Part shown: positions 40,432 to 48,086 of the stretch, one piece after another
Position numbering within the stretch: the first letter of the stretch is position 1
How the letters are laid out: each line of letters opens with the position of its first letter
Origin: Amycolatopsis deserti
Lineage (GTDB): Bacteria > Actinomycetota > Actinomycetes > Mycobacteriales > Pseudonocardiaceae
Assembly (NCBI RefSeq): GCF_014653945.1
Contig: NZ_BNAU01000008.1
Span: forward strand, 281,421 to 345,420
Length of the DNA stretch: 64,000 bases
Direction: 5' to 3'
Made by a program: the position numbers and the translations under genes
The notes under the pieces: generated by a model
The model's input: only the letters and a program-made list of their open reading frames with translations
What the model was told of the DNA's origin: nothing
The model's database searches: none

Positions 40432-41640
40432 TCAGAGCCTTTCGATGATGGTGGCGTTGGCCGTGCCGCCCGCCTCGCACATGGTCTGCAGACCGAACCG
40501 GCCGCCGGTGCGCTCCAGCACGCCGAGCAGGGTGGTGGCCAGCCGCGCGCCGCTCGCGCCCAGCGGGTGGCCGATGGCGATCGCGCCCCCGTCGACGTTG
40601 ACCTTCGCCGGGTCGGCGCCGGTCTCGGCGAGCCAGGCGAGCACGACCGAGGAGAACGCCTCGTTCACCTCGAACGCGTCTATGTCTGAAATGGACAGTC
40701 CGGCGCGGGCGAGTACCTTCGCGGTGGCCGGGATGATCCCGGTCAGCATGTAGACGGGATCGTCGCCGGTGACCGTCGCGGTGTGGATCCGCGCCCGGGG
40801 CCGCCACCCGCGCTGCCGCGCGATCTCGCTGGTGGTGAGCACGAGCGCGGCCGCGCCGTCGTTGACCGGGCTGGAGTTGCCCGCGGTCACCTTCCAGTCG
40901 ATCTCGCCGAACCGCTCGGTCCAGTGGTCGTGCGCGAACGCCGGACGCAACCCGGCCAGCACCTCGAGGGTGGTGCCGGGCCGGATCGTCTCGTCGGCGT
41001 CGAGCTGGGTGACCGTGCCGTCGGCGGCGGTCACCTTCAGCGGCGCGACCTGGCCGGCGAAGTGCCCGTCGCGCCACGCGGCGGCCGCCCGCTGGTGGCT
41101 GGTGACGGCGAACTCGTCGAGCTGGGTGCGGGACAGGTTCCACTTGCGGGCGATCAGCTCGGCGGCCACCCCCTGCGGGATGAGCCCGCCGGGGTAGCGC
41201 CGGTCGACCGACGGGCCCCAGACGTCGGCGCGGACGCCGTCGACGTTGGCCGAGCTGCCGATCGGCACGTGGCTCATCGACTCGACGCCGGAGGCGAGGA
41301 CGATGTCGTAGGCGCCGGCGACGATCCCCTGCGCGGCGAAGCTGATCGCCTGCTGGCTGCTGCCGCACTGCCGGTCGACGGTGACGCCGGCGACCGACTC
41401 GGGGAAGCCCGCGGCCAGCGCCGCGAACCGGGTGGTGTTGCCGCTCTGCTCGCCGACCTGGCCGACGGCGCCGCCGATGACGTCGTCGATCTCGGCCGGG
41501 TCGAGGCCCGGCACGCGTTCCACGGCGCTGCGCAGCACGTGCGCGTGCAGCTCGACGGGGTGCACCGCGGCGTACGCGCCGGTCGGCTTGCCCTTGGCGA
41601 CGGGGGTGCGGACGGCCTCGACGATGACGGCGTCCCTCAT
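40432..41640 (-). CDS. Acetyl-CoA acyltransferase (thiolase), 402 aa
   Basis: Thiolase fold with the three catalytic blocks: VDRQCGSSQQAISFAAQGI (nucleophile Cys near residue 90), AIGHPLGASGARL (His near 358) and CEAGGTANATIIERL (second Cys near 388). Length fits degradative acyl-CoA thiolases that cleave 3-oxoacyl-CoA. ATG at 41640; the longer frame to 41694 reads through the operators. The SDR gene follows 1 bp after the stop. Divergent from TetR, with two operator copies just beyond the -10. Confidence 0.92.
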   Translation of the reverse strand: MRDAVIVEAVRTPVAKGKPTGAYAAVHPVELHAHVLRSAVERVPGLDPAEIDDVIGGAVGQVGEQSGNTTRFAALAAGFPESVAGVTVDRQCGSSQQAISFAAQGIVAGAYDIVLASGVESMSHVPIGSSANVDGVRADVWGPSVDRRYPGGLIPQGVAAELIARKWNLSRTQLDEFAVTSHQRAAAAWRDGHFAGQVAPLKVTAADGTVTQLDADETIRPGTTLEVLAGLRPAFAHDHWTERFGEIDWKVTAGNSSPVNDGAAALVLTTSEIARQRGWRPRARIHTATVTGDDPVYMLTGIIPATAKVLARAGLSISDIDAFEVNEAFSSVVLAWLAETGADPAKVNVDGGAIAIGHPLGASGARLATTLLGVLERTGGRFGLQTMCEAGGTANATIIERL

Positions 41641-41659
41641 TGGCGTGCTCCCTTCTGGC

Positions 41660-41742
41660 GGACCGATCGGTCCCGGACCGATCGGTCCGAGCATGCGCCG
41701 CTGATCACACGGCTGTCAACAGCGGGCGGACCGATCGGTCCG
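41660..41742. promoter_or_regulatory. Three identical palindromic TetR operators
   Basis: GGACCGATCGGTCC occurs at 41660-41673, 41675-41688 and 41728-41741. The last two are extended to 16 bp by C and G. The first two centres are 15 bp apart and the third 53 bp further, next to the TetR start. All three lie in the 115-bp gap between thiolase and TetR genes. Confidence 0.88.
41690..41719 (-). promoter_or_regulatory. Promoter of the thiolase-SDR operon
   Basis: On the minus strand TTGACA (41719-41714) and CATGCT (41695-41690) are 18 bp apart, with operator 2 starting 2 bp beyond the -10 and operator 1 next, positioned to block initiation. Confidence 0.6.
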
Positions 41743-41755
41743 TTATCCTCGACAC

Positions 41756-42340
41756 ATGGCACGCACGGCAGCACCGGGAACGCGCGAGCGGATCCTCGAC
41801 GTCGCGGGCGCGCTCTTCTACACCGAAGGGGTCCGCGCGGTCGGGATGAGCCGGATCATCGGCGAGGTCGGCTGCGGGAAGAACCTGCTCTACGCGCACT
41901 TCCCGAGCAAGACCGACCTGGTCGCGGCCTACCTCGGCCGGTTCCGCGAGCGACGGGACCGCGCCGAGGCGCAAGCGCTGCGCGAAGCGGGCGACGATCC
42001 GGGCGAGCAGTTGGTGGCGCTGGTGGCCGAGATCGCCGGACGGCTGCGGCGGCCGGACTTCCGCGGCTGCCCGTTCCGCAACCTGCTGACCGAGTTCCCG
42101 GCCGGGGACGAGCTGCCGGAGCGGATGGCGCGCGAGTACCTGGCCCAGACCCGCGAGCTGGTCGGACGCCTGGCGGGGGAGACCGGTGTGCCCGACCGGG
42201 AGGGGCTGGCGGACCGGATCTGGCTGATCATCGACGGCCTCTACGCGAGCGAGTTCCGGGAGCGCGCCGCGGAAGTGGCACCGGCGATGGTCCGGGAGGC
42301 GATCACGGCCGCGCGGGATGCCCGCACGCCGACCGTATAA
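41756..42340 (+). CDS. TetR-family repressor, 194 aa
   Basis: The helix-turn-helix is at about residues 8-55 (RERILDVAGALFYTEGVRAV, GKNLLYAHFPSKTDLVAAYL). The C-terminal domain has a Cys in FRGCPFRNLLTEFP and is helical as expected. It is divergent from the thiolase gene and has one of three palindromic operators directly before its own start, so both autoregulation and repression of the thiolase-SDR unit are expected. Likely ligand: an acyl-CoA or related degradation product, by analogy with other such repressors. Confidence 0.92.
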   Translation: MARTAAPGTRERILDVAGALFYTEGVRAVGMSRIIGEVGCGKNLLYAHFPSKTDLVAAYLGRFRERRDRAEAQALREAGDDPGEQLVALVAEIAGRLRRPDFRGCPFRNLLTEFPAGDELPERMAREYLAQTRELVGRLAGETGVPDREGLADRIWLIIDGLYASEFRERAAEVAPAMVREAITAARDARTPTV

Positions 42341-42427
42341 CGACCTATACCCGGCGCCTCAGGAGCGCGCGGTGGTCGCCGGCCTGGTGTCCGATGTGGA
42401 GGGCGTGCAGGTGCTCAACGGCGACGT

Positions 42428-42841
42428 TCACCCCGCCGACACCAGGTTCGCCAGCTTGTCCAGCGACTCGTCCAGTCGCCGTTCGACGTCTTCGGCCGCC
42501 TGGCCGCCGTGGTTGGCCGGCTGGTCGCCGTGGAAGGACAGGTGCAGGGTGGCGTAGCTGGACCCGCCCTCGGCCGAAGACACCTGCAGCCACCCGCTGT
42601 AGTCCGCGCTGCCGCGGCGGCCCCACTCCAGCCGCAGCTGCTCGCGGCGCGCGCCCAGCACCCCGGGCGCCTCGTACTCGCCGGCCGGGTCGTGCACGTC
42701 CACGTCCAAGCCCTCCGGCTCGGCCGGGTGGACGGTGATCACGCCGGGCAGCCACTCGTCGAGCCGGTTCACGTCGGCGGCCACGGTGAACACCCGCTCC
42801 GCCGGGGCCGGCATGGCGCGTTCGCGTTCGAACTCGGTCAT
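42428..42841 (-). CDS. SRPBCC (polyketide cyclase-like) protein, 137 aa
   Basis: A START-like ligand-binding fold: FERERAMPAPAERVFTVAAD at the N-terminus, then VNRLDEWLPGVITVHP and a C-terminal helix (DVERRLDESLDKLANLV). Such small proteins bind hydrophobic ligands; some are cyclases. The ATG at 42841 overlaps the YchJ-like gene's stop (ATGA). Function in this setting is not evident. The convergent TetR gene ends 87 bp away, across a short gap with no feature. Confidence 0.78.
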   Translation of the reverse strand: MTEFERERAMPAPAERVFTVAADVNRLDEWLPGVITVHPAEPEGLDVDVHDPAGEYEAPGVLGARREQLRLEWGRRGSADYSGWLQVSSAEGGSSYATLHLSFHGDQPANHGGQAAEDVERRLDESLDKLANLVSAG

Positions 42842-43224
42842 GTCCCGCGGGCTACCCGGCGCGGCCCGGTGTACACCCAGCGGCCGTCCACGCGGGTGAA
42901 CTCGCTGTCCTCGTGCAGCGAACCCGGCCCCGCGGCGTCCCGGTAGTGGGCGCGGAACTCGACGGTCCCGTGCGTGTGGAACGGGCTGCCGCCGGTGGTG
43001 GCGAGCACCTCCAGCCGCGTCCACCGCTGGCCCGGGTCGAGCCGGATCGTGGCCGGGCGCGTGTCCGGGTGCCAGCTGGCGAGCAGGTAGTCCACCTCGC
43101 CGACGGCGAACGCGCTGAACCGCGAGCGCATCAGCCGCTCGGCGGTCGGCGCCGCCGACTCGCGGCGGTGCAGTGGCGCGCAGCAGTTCTCGTACGTCTC
43201 ACCCAGTCCGCAGGGACACCTCAT
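42838..43224 (-). CDS. YchJ-like (SEC-C motif, UPF0225) protein, 128 aa
   Basis: The N-terminus CPCGLGETYENCC carries the zinc-binding CxC...CC SEC-C signature, and the following NTF2-like domain (LMRSRFSAFAVGEVDYLLAS, then DSEFTRVDGRWVYTGP) matches the YchJ family. Full length for the family; role unknown. Divergent from the hydroxycinnamate operon and coupled by ATGA overlap to the SRPBCC gene. Confidence 0.85.
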   Translation of the reverse strand: MRCPCGLGETYENCCAPLHRRESAAPTAERLMRSRFSAFAVGEVDYLLASWHPDTRPATIRLDPGQRWTRLEVLATTGGSPFHTHGTVEFRAHYRDAAGPGSLHEDSEFTRVDGRWVYTGPRRVARGT

Positions 43225-43243
43225 GCCCGCGGATTGTCCTCGC

Positions 43244-43273
43244 TTGACGTGCGTCGGCGGCGCCTGGTACTCC
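43244..43273 (+). promoter_or_regulatory. Promoter of the ech-fcs operon
   Basis: TTGACG (43244-43249) and TACTCC (43268-43273) are 18 bp apart. The operator starts at the last base of this -10, which fits a repressor-controlled promoter. Confidence 0.5.
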
Positions 43274-43295
43274 TATATCAGAACTACTGATATAG
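43273..43295 (+). promoter_or_regulatory. 23-bp inverted repeat, MarR-type operator of ech-fcs
   Basis: CTATATCAG-AACTA-CTGATATAG, perfect 9-bp arms, overlapping the Shine-Dalgarno GAGGAG at 43295-43300 and ending 11 bp before the ATG. MarR proteins (FerR/CouR/EchR type) are known to repress hydroxycinnamate genes at dyads of this kind. No regulator gene lies beside it. Confidence 0.8.
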
Positions 43296-43305
43296 AGGAG
43301 TCTTG

Positions 43306-44169
43306 ATGAGCACAGCGGTCGGCAACGGGCGGGTCCGGACGGAACCCTGGGGCGACACGGTTCTGGTGGAGTTCGACGAGGGCATCGCCTGGGTCACGCT
43401 CAACCGGCCGGACAAGCGCAACGCCATGAACCCCACGCTGAACGACGAGATGGTGCGGGTGCTCGACCACCTGGAGGGCGACGACCGCTGCCGGGTCCTG
43501 GTCCTCACCGGCGCCGGCGAGTCGTTCTCGGCGGGCATGGACCTCAAGGAGTACTTCCGCGAGGTCGACGCGACCGGCAGCACGGCGGTGCAGATCCGGG
43601 TGCGCCGGGCCAGCGCGGAGTGGCAGTGGAAGCGGCTGGCGAACTGGAGCAAGCCGACGATCGCGATGGTCAACGGCTGGTGCTTCGGCGGTGCGTTCAC
43701 CCCGCTGGTGGCCTGCGACCTGGCCTTCGCCGACGAGGACGCCCAGTTCGGGCTGTCCGAGGTCAACTGGGGCATCCCGCCGGGCGGCGTGGTCTCCCGT
43801 GCGCTCGCGGCGACCGTCCCGCAGCGCGACGCCCTGTACCACATCATGACCGGCGAGCCGTTCGACGGCCGTCGCGCCGCGGAGATGCGGCTGGTCAACG
43901 AGGCGGTGCCGGCCGACCGGCTGCGAGAGCGCACCCGCGAGGTGGCGCTGAAGCTGGCGTCGATGAACCAGGTGATCCTGCACGCGGCCAAGACCGGGTA
44001 CAAGATCGCCCAGGAGATGCCGTGGGAGCAGGCCGAGGACTACCTCTACGCCAAGCTCGACCAGTCGCAGTTCGCGGACAAGGCCGGCGCCCGCGCCAAG
44101 GGCCTGACGCAGTTCCTCGACCAGAAGTCCTACCGCCCCGGCCTGAGCGCCTTCGACCCGGAGAAGTAG
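43306..44169 (+). CDS. ech: p-Hydroxycinnamoyl-CoA hydratase/lyase (enoyl-CoA hydratase family), 287 aa
   Basis: Converts feruloyl- or coumaroyl-CoA to vanillin or 4-hydroxybenzaldehyde plus acetyl-CoA. The crotonase oxyanion blocks are TLNRPDKRNAMNPTLNDE, GESFSAGMDLKEYFREVD and NGWCFGGAFTPLVACDLAF, with the acid/base Glu in FGLSEVNWGIPPGG. This WGIPPGG text and the MDLKEYFREVD block are typical of the hydroxycinnamoyl lyases and not of ordinary enoyl-CoA hydratases. The ATG at 43306 (864 bp) is preferred over TTG at 43303. As I recall, this length equals that of the Amycolatopsis ech gene. It is followed by its CoA ligase with 1-bp overlap. Confidence 0.92.
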   Translation: MSTAVGNGRVRTEPWGDTVLVEFDEGIAWVTLNRPDKRNAMNPTLNDEMVRVLDHLEGDDRCRVLVLTGAGESFSAGMDLKEYFREVDATGSTAVQIRVRRASAEWQWKRLANWSKPTIAMVNGWCFGGAFTPLVACDLAFADEDAQFGLSEVNWGIPPGGVVSRALAATVPQRDALYHIMTGEPFDGRRAAEMRLVNEAVPADRLRERTREVALKLASMNQVILHAAKTGYKIAQEMPWEQAEDYLYAKLDQSQFADKAGARAKGLTQFLDQKSYRPGLSAFDPEK

Positions 44170-45644
44170 TGCGCAACCAGGGCCTGGGCTCGTGGCCGGT
44201 GCGCCGCGCCAGGATGAGCCCGCACGCGATCGCCGTCCGGCACGGGGGGACGGAGCTGACCTACGGCGAGCTGTCCCGCCGCGTCGCGCGGCTGGCCCGG
44301 GGGCTGCGAGGCGCCGGGGTCCGCCCCGGCGACCGGGTGGCCTTCCTCGGGCCCAACCACCCGGCCTACCTGGAGACCCTGTTCGCGTGCGGGCAGGCCG
44401 GCGCGGTGTTCGTGCCGCTGAACTTCCGGCTGACCGTGGCGGAACTGGACCACGCGCTGGCCGACTCCGGGTCGACGGTGCTGATCCACACGCCGGAGTA
44501 CGCGGACACGGTCGCCGCGCTGGCCGGCGACCGGCTGCTGCGCGTGCCCGCCGGCGAGCTGGACGCCGAAGGCGACGAGCCGCTCGACCTGCCCGTCGGC
44601 CTGGACGACGTGTGCCTGCTGATGTACACCTCGGGCAGCACCGGACGGCCCAAGGCGGCGATGCTCACCCACGGCAACCTCACCTGGAACTGCGTCAACG
44701 TCCTGGTGGAGACCGATCTGGCGACCGGCGAGCGGGCCCTGGTCGCCGCGCCGCTGTTCCACGCCGCCGCCCTGGGCATGGTGTGCCTGCCCACCCTGCT
44801 CAAGGGCGGGACGGTGATCCTGCACTCGGCGTTCGACCCCGGTGCGGTGCTGTCCACAGTGGAACGGGACCGGGTCACGCTGATGTTCGGCGTGCCCACG
44901 ATGTACCAGGCGATGGCCGCGCACGTCCGGTGGGACACCACCGACCTGTCCAGCGTGCGGACCCTGCTGTGCGGCGGCGCGCCGGTGCCGGCCGACCTGA
45001 TCCGCCGGTACCTCGACCGCGGACTGGCCTTCGTGCAGGGCTACGGGATGACCGAGGCCGCGCCGGGCGCGCTGGTCCTGGACCGCGAGCACGTCGAGGA
45101 GAAGGTCGGCTCCGCGGGCGTGCCGTCGTTCTTCACCGACGTCCGGCTGGCCGGCCCGGCCGGGGAGCCGGTGCGGCCCGGGGAGAAGGGCGAGATCGTG
45201 GTCAGCGGGCCGAACGTGATGAAGGGCTACTGGAGCCGCCCGGACGCGACGGCGGAGGTGCTGCGCGACGGCTGGTTCCACTCCGGCGACGTGGCGACCG
45301 TGGACGGTGACGGCTACTTCCACGTGGTCGACCGGCTCAAGGACGTGATCATCTCGGGCGGCGAGAACATCTACCCGGCCGAGGTGGAGAACGAGCTGTA
45401 CGGCTACCCCGGGGTGGAGGCGTGCGCGGTGATCGGGGTGCCGGACCCGCGCTGGGGCGAGGTGGGCAAGGCGGTCGTCGTGCCCGCACCCGGCAGCCGG
45501 ATCGACCCCGGCGAGCTGCTGACCTGGCTGCGCACGCGCCTGGCCGGGTACAAGGTGCCCAAATCGGTCGAGTTCACCGATGCGCTGCCCACGACCGGTT
45601 CCGGCAAGATCCGCAAGGCCGAGGTCCGCCGCCGGTTCGGCTGA
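44169..45644 (+). CDS. fcs: Feruloyl/hydroxycinnamoyl-CoA synthetase (AMP-binding ligase), 491 aa
   Basis: ANL-superfamily acyl-CoA ligase. The AMP/phosphate loop MYTSGSTGRPKAAM is near residues 150-165, the A5-type block QGYGMTEAAP near 290, and the hinge and catalytic region DRLKDVIISGGENIYPAEVE near 395, with the C-terminal Lys in TGSGKIRKAEV. GTG start at 44169 overlaps the last base of ech. Coexpression with ech identifies its substrate as a hydroxycinnamate, and the 1476-bp length agrees with the Amycolatopsis fcs gene as I remember it. No vanillin dehydrogenase is adjacent. Confidence 0.9.
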   Translation: MRNQGLGSWPVRRARMSPHAIAVRHGGTELTYGELSRRVARLARGLRGAGVRPGDRVAFLGPNHPAYLETLFACGQAGAVFVPLNFRLTVAELDHALADSGSTVLIHTPEYADTVAALAGDRLLRVPAGELDAEGDEPLDLPVGLDDVCLLMYTSGSTGRPKAAMLTHGNLTWNCVNVLVETDLATGERALVAAPLFHAAALGMVCLPTLLKGGTVILHSAFDPGAVLSTVERDRVTLMFGVPTMYQAMAAHVRWDTTDLSSVRTLLCGGAPVPADLIRRYLDRGLAFVQGYGMTEAAPGALVLDREHVEEKVGSAGVPSFFTDVRLAGPAGEPVRPGEKGEIVVSGPNVMKGYWSRPDATAEVLRDGWFHSGDVATVDGDGYFHVVDRLKDVIISGGENIYPAEVENELYGYPGVEACAVIGVPDPRWGEVGKAVVVPAPGSRIDPGELLTWLRTRLAGYKVPKSVEFTDALPTTGSGKIRKAEVRRRFG

Positions 45645-45685
45645 TCGGGCGGCCGTCCCGGCGCGGGGCGGCTACGCTGGCGGCG

Positions 45686-46495
45686 GTGGACATCCGGGCG
45701 AGGAACGCGGTGACCGTGGCCGGACGGCCGGGCGGGCAGCCGATGCTGTTCGCCCACGGTTTCGGCTGCGACCAGGCGATGTGGCGGCTGATCACCCCCG
45801 CCTTCGAGCCGGACTACCAGCTGGTGCTGTTCGACCACGTCGGCGCGGGCGAATCCGACCTGGGCGCGTGGCGGCCCGAGCGCTACTGGACGCTGGACGG
45901 CTACGCCGACGACGTGCTGGAGATCTGCGCCGAGCTGGACCTCGAGGACGTGGTGTTCGTCGGCCATTCGGTCAGCTCGATGATCGGTGTGCTGGCCGCG
46001 GCCCGCGAGCCGGCCCGCTTCGCCGGCCTGGTCATGGTGTGCCCGTCGCCGTGCTACATCGACGACGACGGCTACACCGGCGGCTTCAGCCGGGCCGACA
46101 TCGACGAGCTGCTGGAGTCCCTGGACAGCAACTACCTCGGCTGGTCGGCGGCGATGGCGCCGGTCATCATGGGCAACCCGGACCGCCCCGCGCTCGGCGC
46201 GGAGCTGACCAACAGCTTCTGCCGCACCGACCCGCTCATCGCCCGCGAGTTCGCGCGCGTCACGTTTCTGTCCGACAACCGGGACGACCTCGCGCGGGTG
46301 ACCGTGCCCAGCCTCGTGCTGCAGAGCAGGCACGACGCGATCGCGCCGCTGCCGGTCGGGCAGTACGTGCACGACCGGCTGCCGGACAGCGAGCTGGTGG
46401 TGCTGGAGGTCAACGGGCACTGCCCGCACCTGAGCGATCCGGACCTGACGACGGCGGCGATCGGGGCGTTCCTGACCGGCCGCGGGACGCGGTGA
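45686..46495 (+). CDS. rsbQ: RsbQ-like alpha/beta hydrolase, 269 aa
   Basis: Closely resembles Bacillus RsbQ, the hydrolase that activates the energy-stress phosphatase RsbP. Shared blocks are LFAHGFGCDQAMWR, VLFDHVGAGESDL, FVGHSVSSMIGVLAA (nucleophile Ser near residue 94), the lid region VIMGNPDRP, and SRHDAIAP and NGHCPHLS for the Asp and His. The GTG at 45686 is the likely start although its Shine-Dalgarno is weak. The next gene, an RsbP-like phosphatase, starts within its stop codon (GTGA), the same partnership as in Bacillus. It follows fcs by 41 bp. Confidence 0.88.
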   Translation: MDIRARNAVTVAGRPGGQPMLFAHGFGCDQAMWRLITPAFEPDYQLVLFDHVGAGESDLGAWRPERYWTLDGYADDVLEICAELDLEDVVFVGHSVSSMIGVLAAAREPARFAGLVMVCPSPCYIDDDGYTGGFSRADIDELLESLDSNYLGWSAAMAPVIMGNPDRPALGAELTNSFCRTDPLIAREFARVTFLSDNRDDLARVTVPSLVLQSRHDAIAPLPVGQYVHDRLPDSELVVLEVNGHCPHLSDPDLTTAAIGAFLTGRGTR

Positions 46496-47661
46496 CCGAG
46501 CCGGAGGCACCGGCGCTGACCGGGGCCGACGCCGAGGACCTGTGGGACAACGCGCCCTGCGGGTACCTCTCGGCCCGGCCGGACGGGACGATCGTGCGGG
46601 TCAATGCGACCCTGCTCGGCTGGCTCGGCTACCGGGCGGGCGAGCTGGTCGGGCGCCGGTTCAGCGACCTGCTCACCGCGGGCGGGCGGCTCTACCACGA
46701 GACGCACTACGCGCCGCTGCTGCGGATGCAGTCCGAGGTGCGGGAGATCGCCCTCGACCTGGTCGCGGCCGACGGCTCGCGGCTGCCGGTGCTGGTCAAC
46801 TCGACGTTGCGCGCCGGCCCGGACGGGGTCACCGGGATCCGGACCACGGTGTTCGACGCCCGCAACCGGCGGGCCTACGAGCGCGAGCTGCTCCGGGCTC
46901 GGCAGGAGGCCGACACCGAGCGCGAGCGGCTGGCCCGGTTGTCCCGGACCCTCCAGGAGACCCTGCTGCCGCCGGGCCTGCCCGAGGTGCCCGGGCTGCG
47001 CGCCGCCGGGTACTACCGGGCCGCGCCGACGCAGATGATCGGGGGCGACTTCTACGACCTGTTCCCGCTGAGCGCGGACCGGTGGGCGTTCTTCATCGGC
47101 GACGTCTGCGGCAAGGGCCCCGAGGCGGCCGTGCTCACCTCGCTCGCGCGCTACACGCTCCGGGCGGCCGCGGCGCGCGAGTCCGACCCGCGTGCGGTGC
47201 TGCACACGCTCAACGCCGTGCTGCTGCAGGACTACCGGGCACCCGCCGGCCGCTTCTGCACCGTCCTGTTCGGACTGATCGAACCGGACGGGGACGGGTT
47301 CCGGGTGGAGCTGGCCGGTGGTGGGCACCCGCCCGCGCTGCGGATCGCGGCGGACGCCTCGGTGCGCGCCCTGGACACGCCGGGCGGCCAGCTGATGGGT
47401 GTGCTGCCGGACGCCTCCGTGACGGCTGTCGGCACCCGGCTCGGGCCGGGGGACGCGCTGTTCCTCTACACCGACGGGCTGACCGAGGCCCGCGACCGGC
47501 GCGGCGCGCTCGTCGGCGAGGGCCGGCTGGCGTGCGCGGCGGCCGGGTTCGCCGGCCTGGACGCGGACGCGATCGTCGACCGACTCGGGCAGCTGTTGTC
47601 GGAGCTGGACGACGGGGTCGCCGACGACACGGCCGCGCTGGTGCTCACCGTGCCGCGCTGA
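46492..47661 (+). CDS. rsbP: RsbP-like PAS-PP2C serine phosphatase, 389 aa
   Basis: An N-terminal PAS domain (about residues 10-130; NAPCGYLSARPDGTIVRVNA, LGYRAGELVGRRFSDLL), a coiled linker rich in charged residues, and a C-terminal PP2C/SpoIIE phosphatase (GGDFYDLFPL near 184, IGDVCGKGPEAAVLTSLAR, LYTDGLTEARD and DDTAALVL for the metal Asp residues). In Bacillus this build, with RsbQ, dephosphorylates RsbV to release sigma B on energy stress. Its GTG overlaps the rsbQ stop. Targets would be an anti-sigma-factor antagonist elsewhere; none is nearby. Confidence 0.9.
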   Translation: MTEPEAPALTGADAEDLWDNAPCGYLSARPDGTIVRVNATLLGWLGYRAGELVGRRFSDLLTAGGRLYHETHYAPLLRMQSEVREIALDLVAADGSRLPVLVNSTLRAGPDGVTGIRTTVFDARNRRAYERELLRARQEADTERERLARLSRTLQETLLPPGLPEVPGLRAAGYYRAAPTQMIGGDFYDLFPLSADRWAFFIGDVCGKGPEAAVLTSLARYTLRAAAARESDPRAVLHTLNAVLLQDYRAPAGRFCTVLFGLIEPDGDGFRVELAGGGHPPALRIAADASVRALDTPGGQLMGVLPDASVTAVGTRLGPGDALFLYTDGLTEARDRRGALVGEGRLACAAAGFAGLDADAIVDRLGQLLSELDDGVADDTAALVLTVPR

Positions 47662-48086
47662 CCGCGACCGGCCGCCCACCAGGCCCGATTGTGGCTCATC
47701 GGGGCCGGTCGTGACACTCCGCTGATCAGGTGAACAGTGTTCTAGACACCCGAAGGTTTCCGGCTCCCGCCGAACGGCGGCTCGCACGTTGCTCCGGTCG
47801 GTCCTTTGTGGACGGCACGGCGGAAAGTGGCGCAGATCGCATCCAGAAAGCGTTTTCGCAGTTAGCGCCGGTGTGAACCGGTTGCTGCGAAGCGGTTCCG
47901 GGCGTGCGATCAGCGAAAAACCGGTGTCGTGGCAGCGAACCAGGATGACAGCGTCCGGTAGTGACTGACCGTGCGGCCAAGATCACTCCTCCAGCGGTAC
48001 GTCTCGCCGGAAAGATGACGTTATGTTGGTCGGCGGTCTGTACCCCGCCTAGTCGAGCAGTCGCTCGCCAGACCGTCGGAGTGAGT
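47662..48086. other. Non-coding leader of the prenyltransferase-tryptophanase unit
   Basis: About 425 bp with lower GC than the neighbours and many short A/T runs (for example GAAAAACC near 47915). GAACA-G-TGTTC at 47732-47742 is a short dyad. I see no gene; it probably holds the promoter and possibly a long 5' leader. An open frame continues upstream of the prenyltransferase start to 47961 but lacks family sequence there. Confidence 0.45.

Noticed and set aside
47732..47742. GAACA-G-TGTTC as a possible LexA box
   Set aside because: Actinobacterial LexA sites need GAAC and GTTC separated by four bases; here the spacing is three, so I treat it as a chance dyad.
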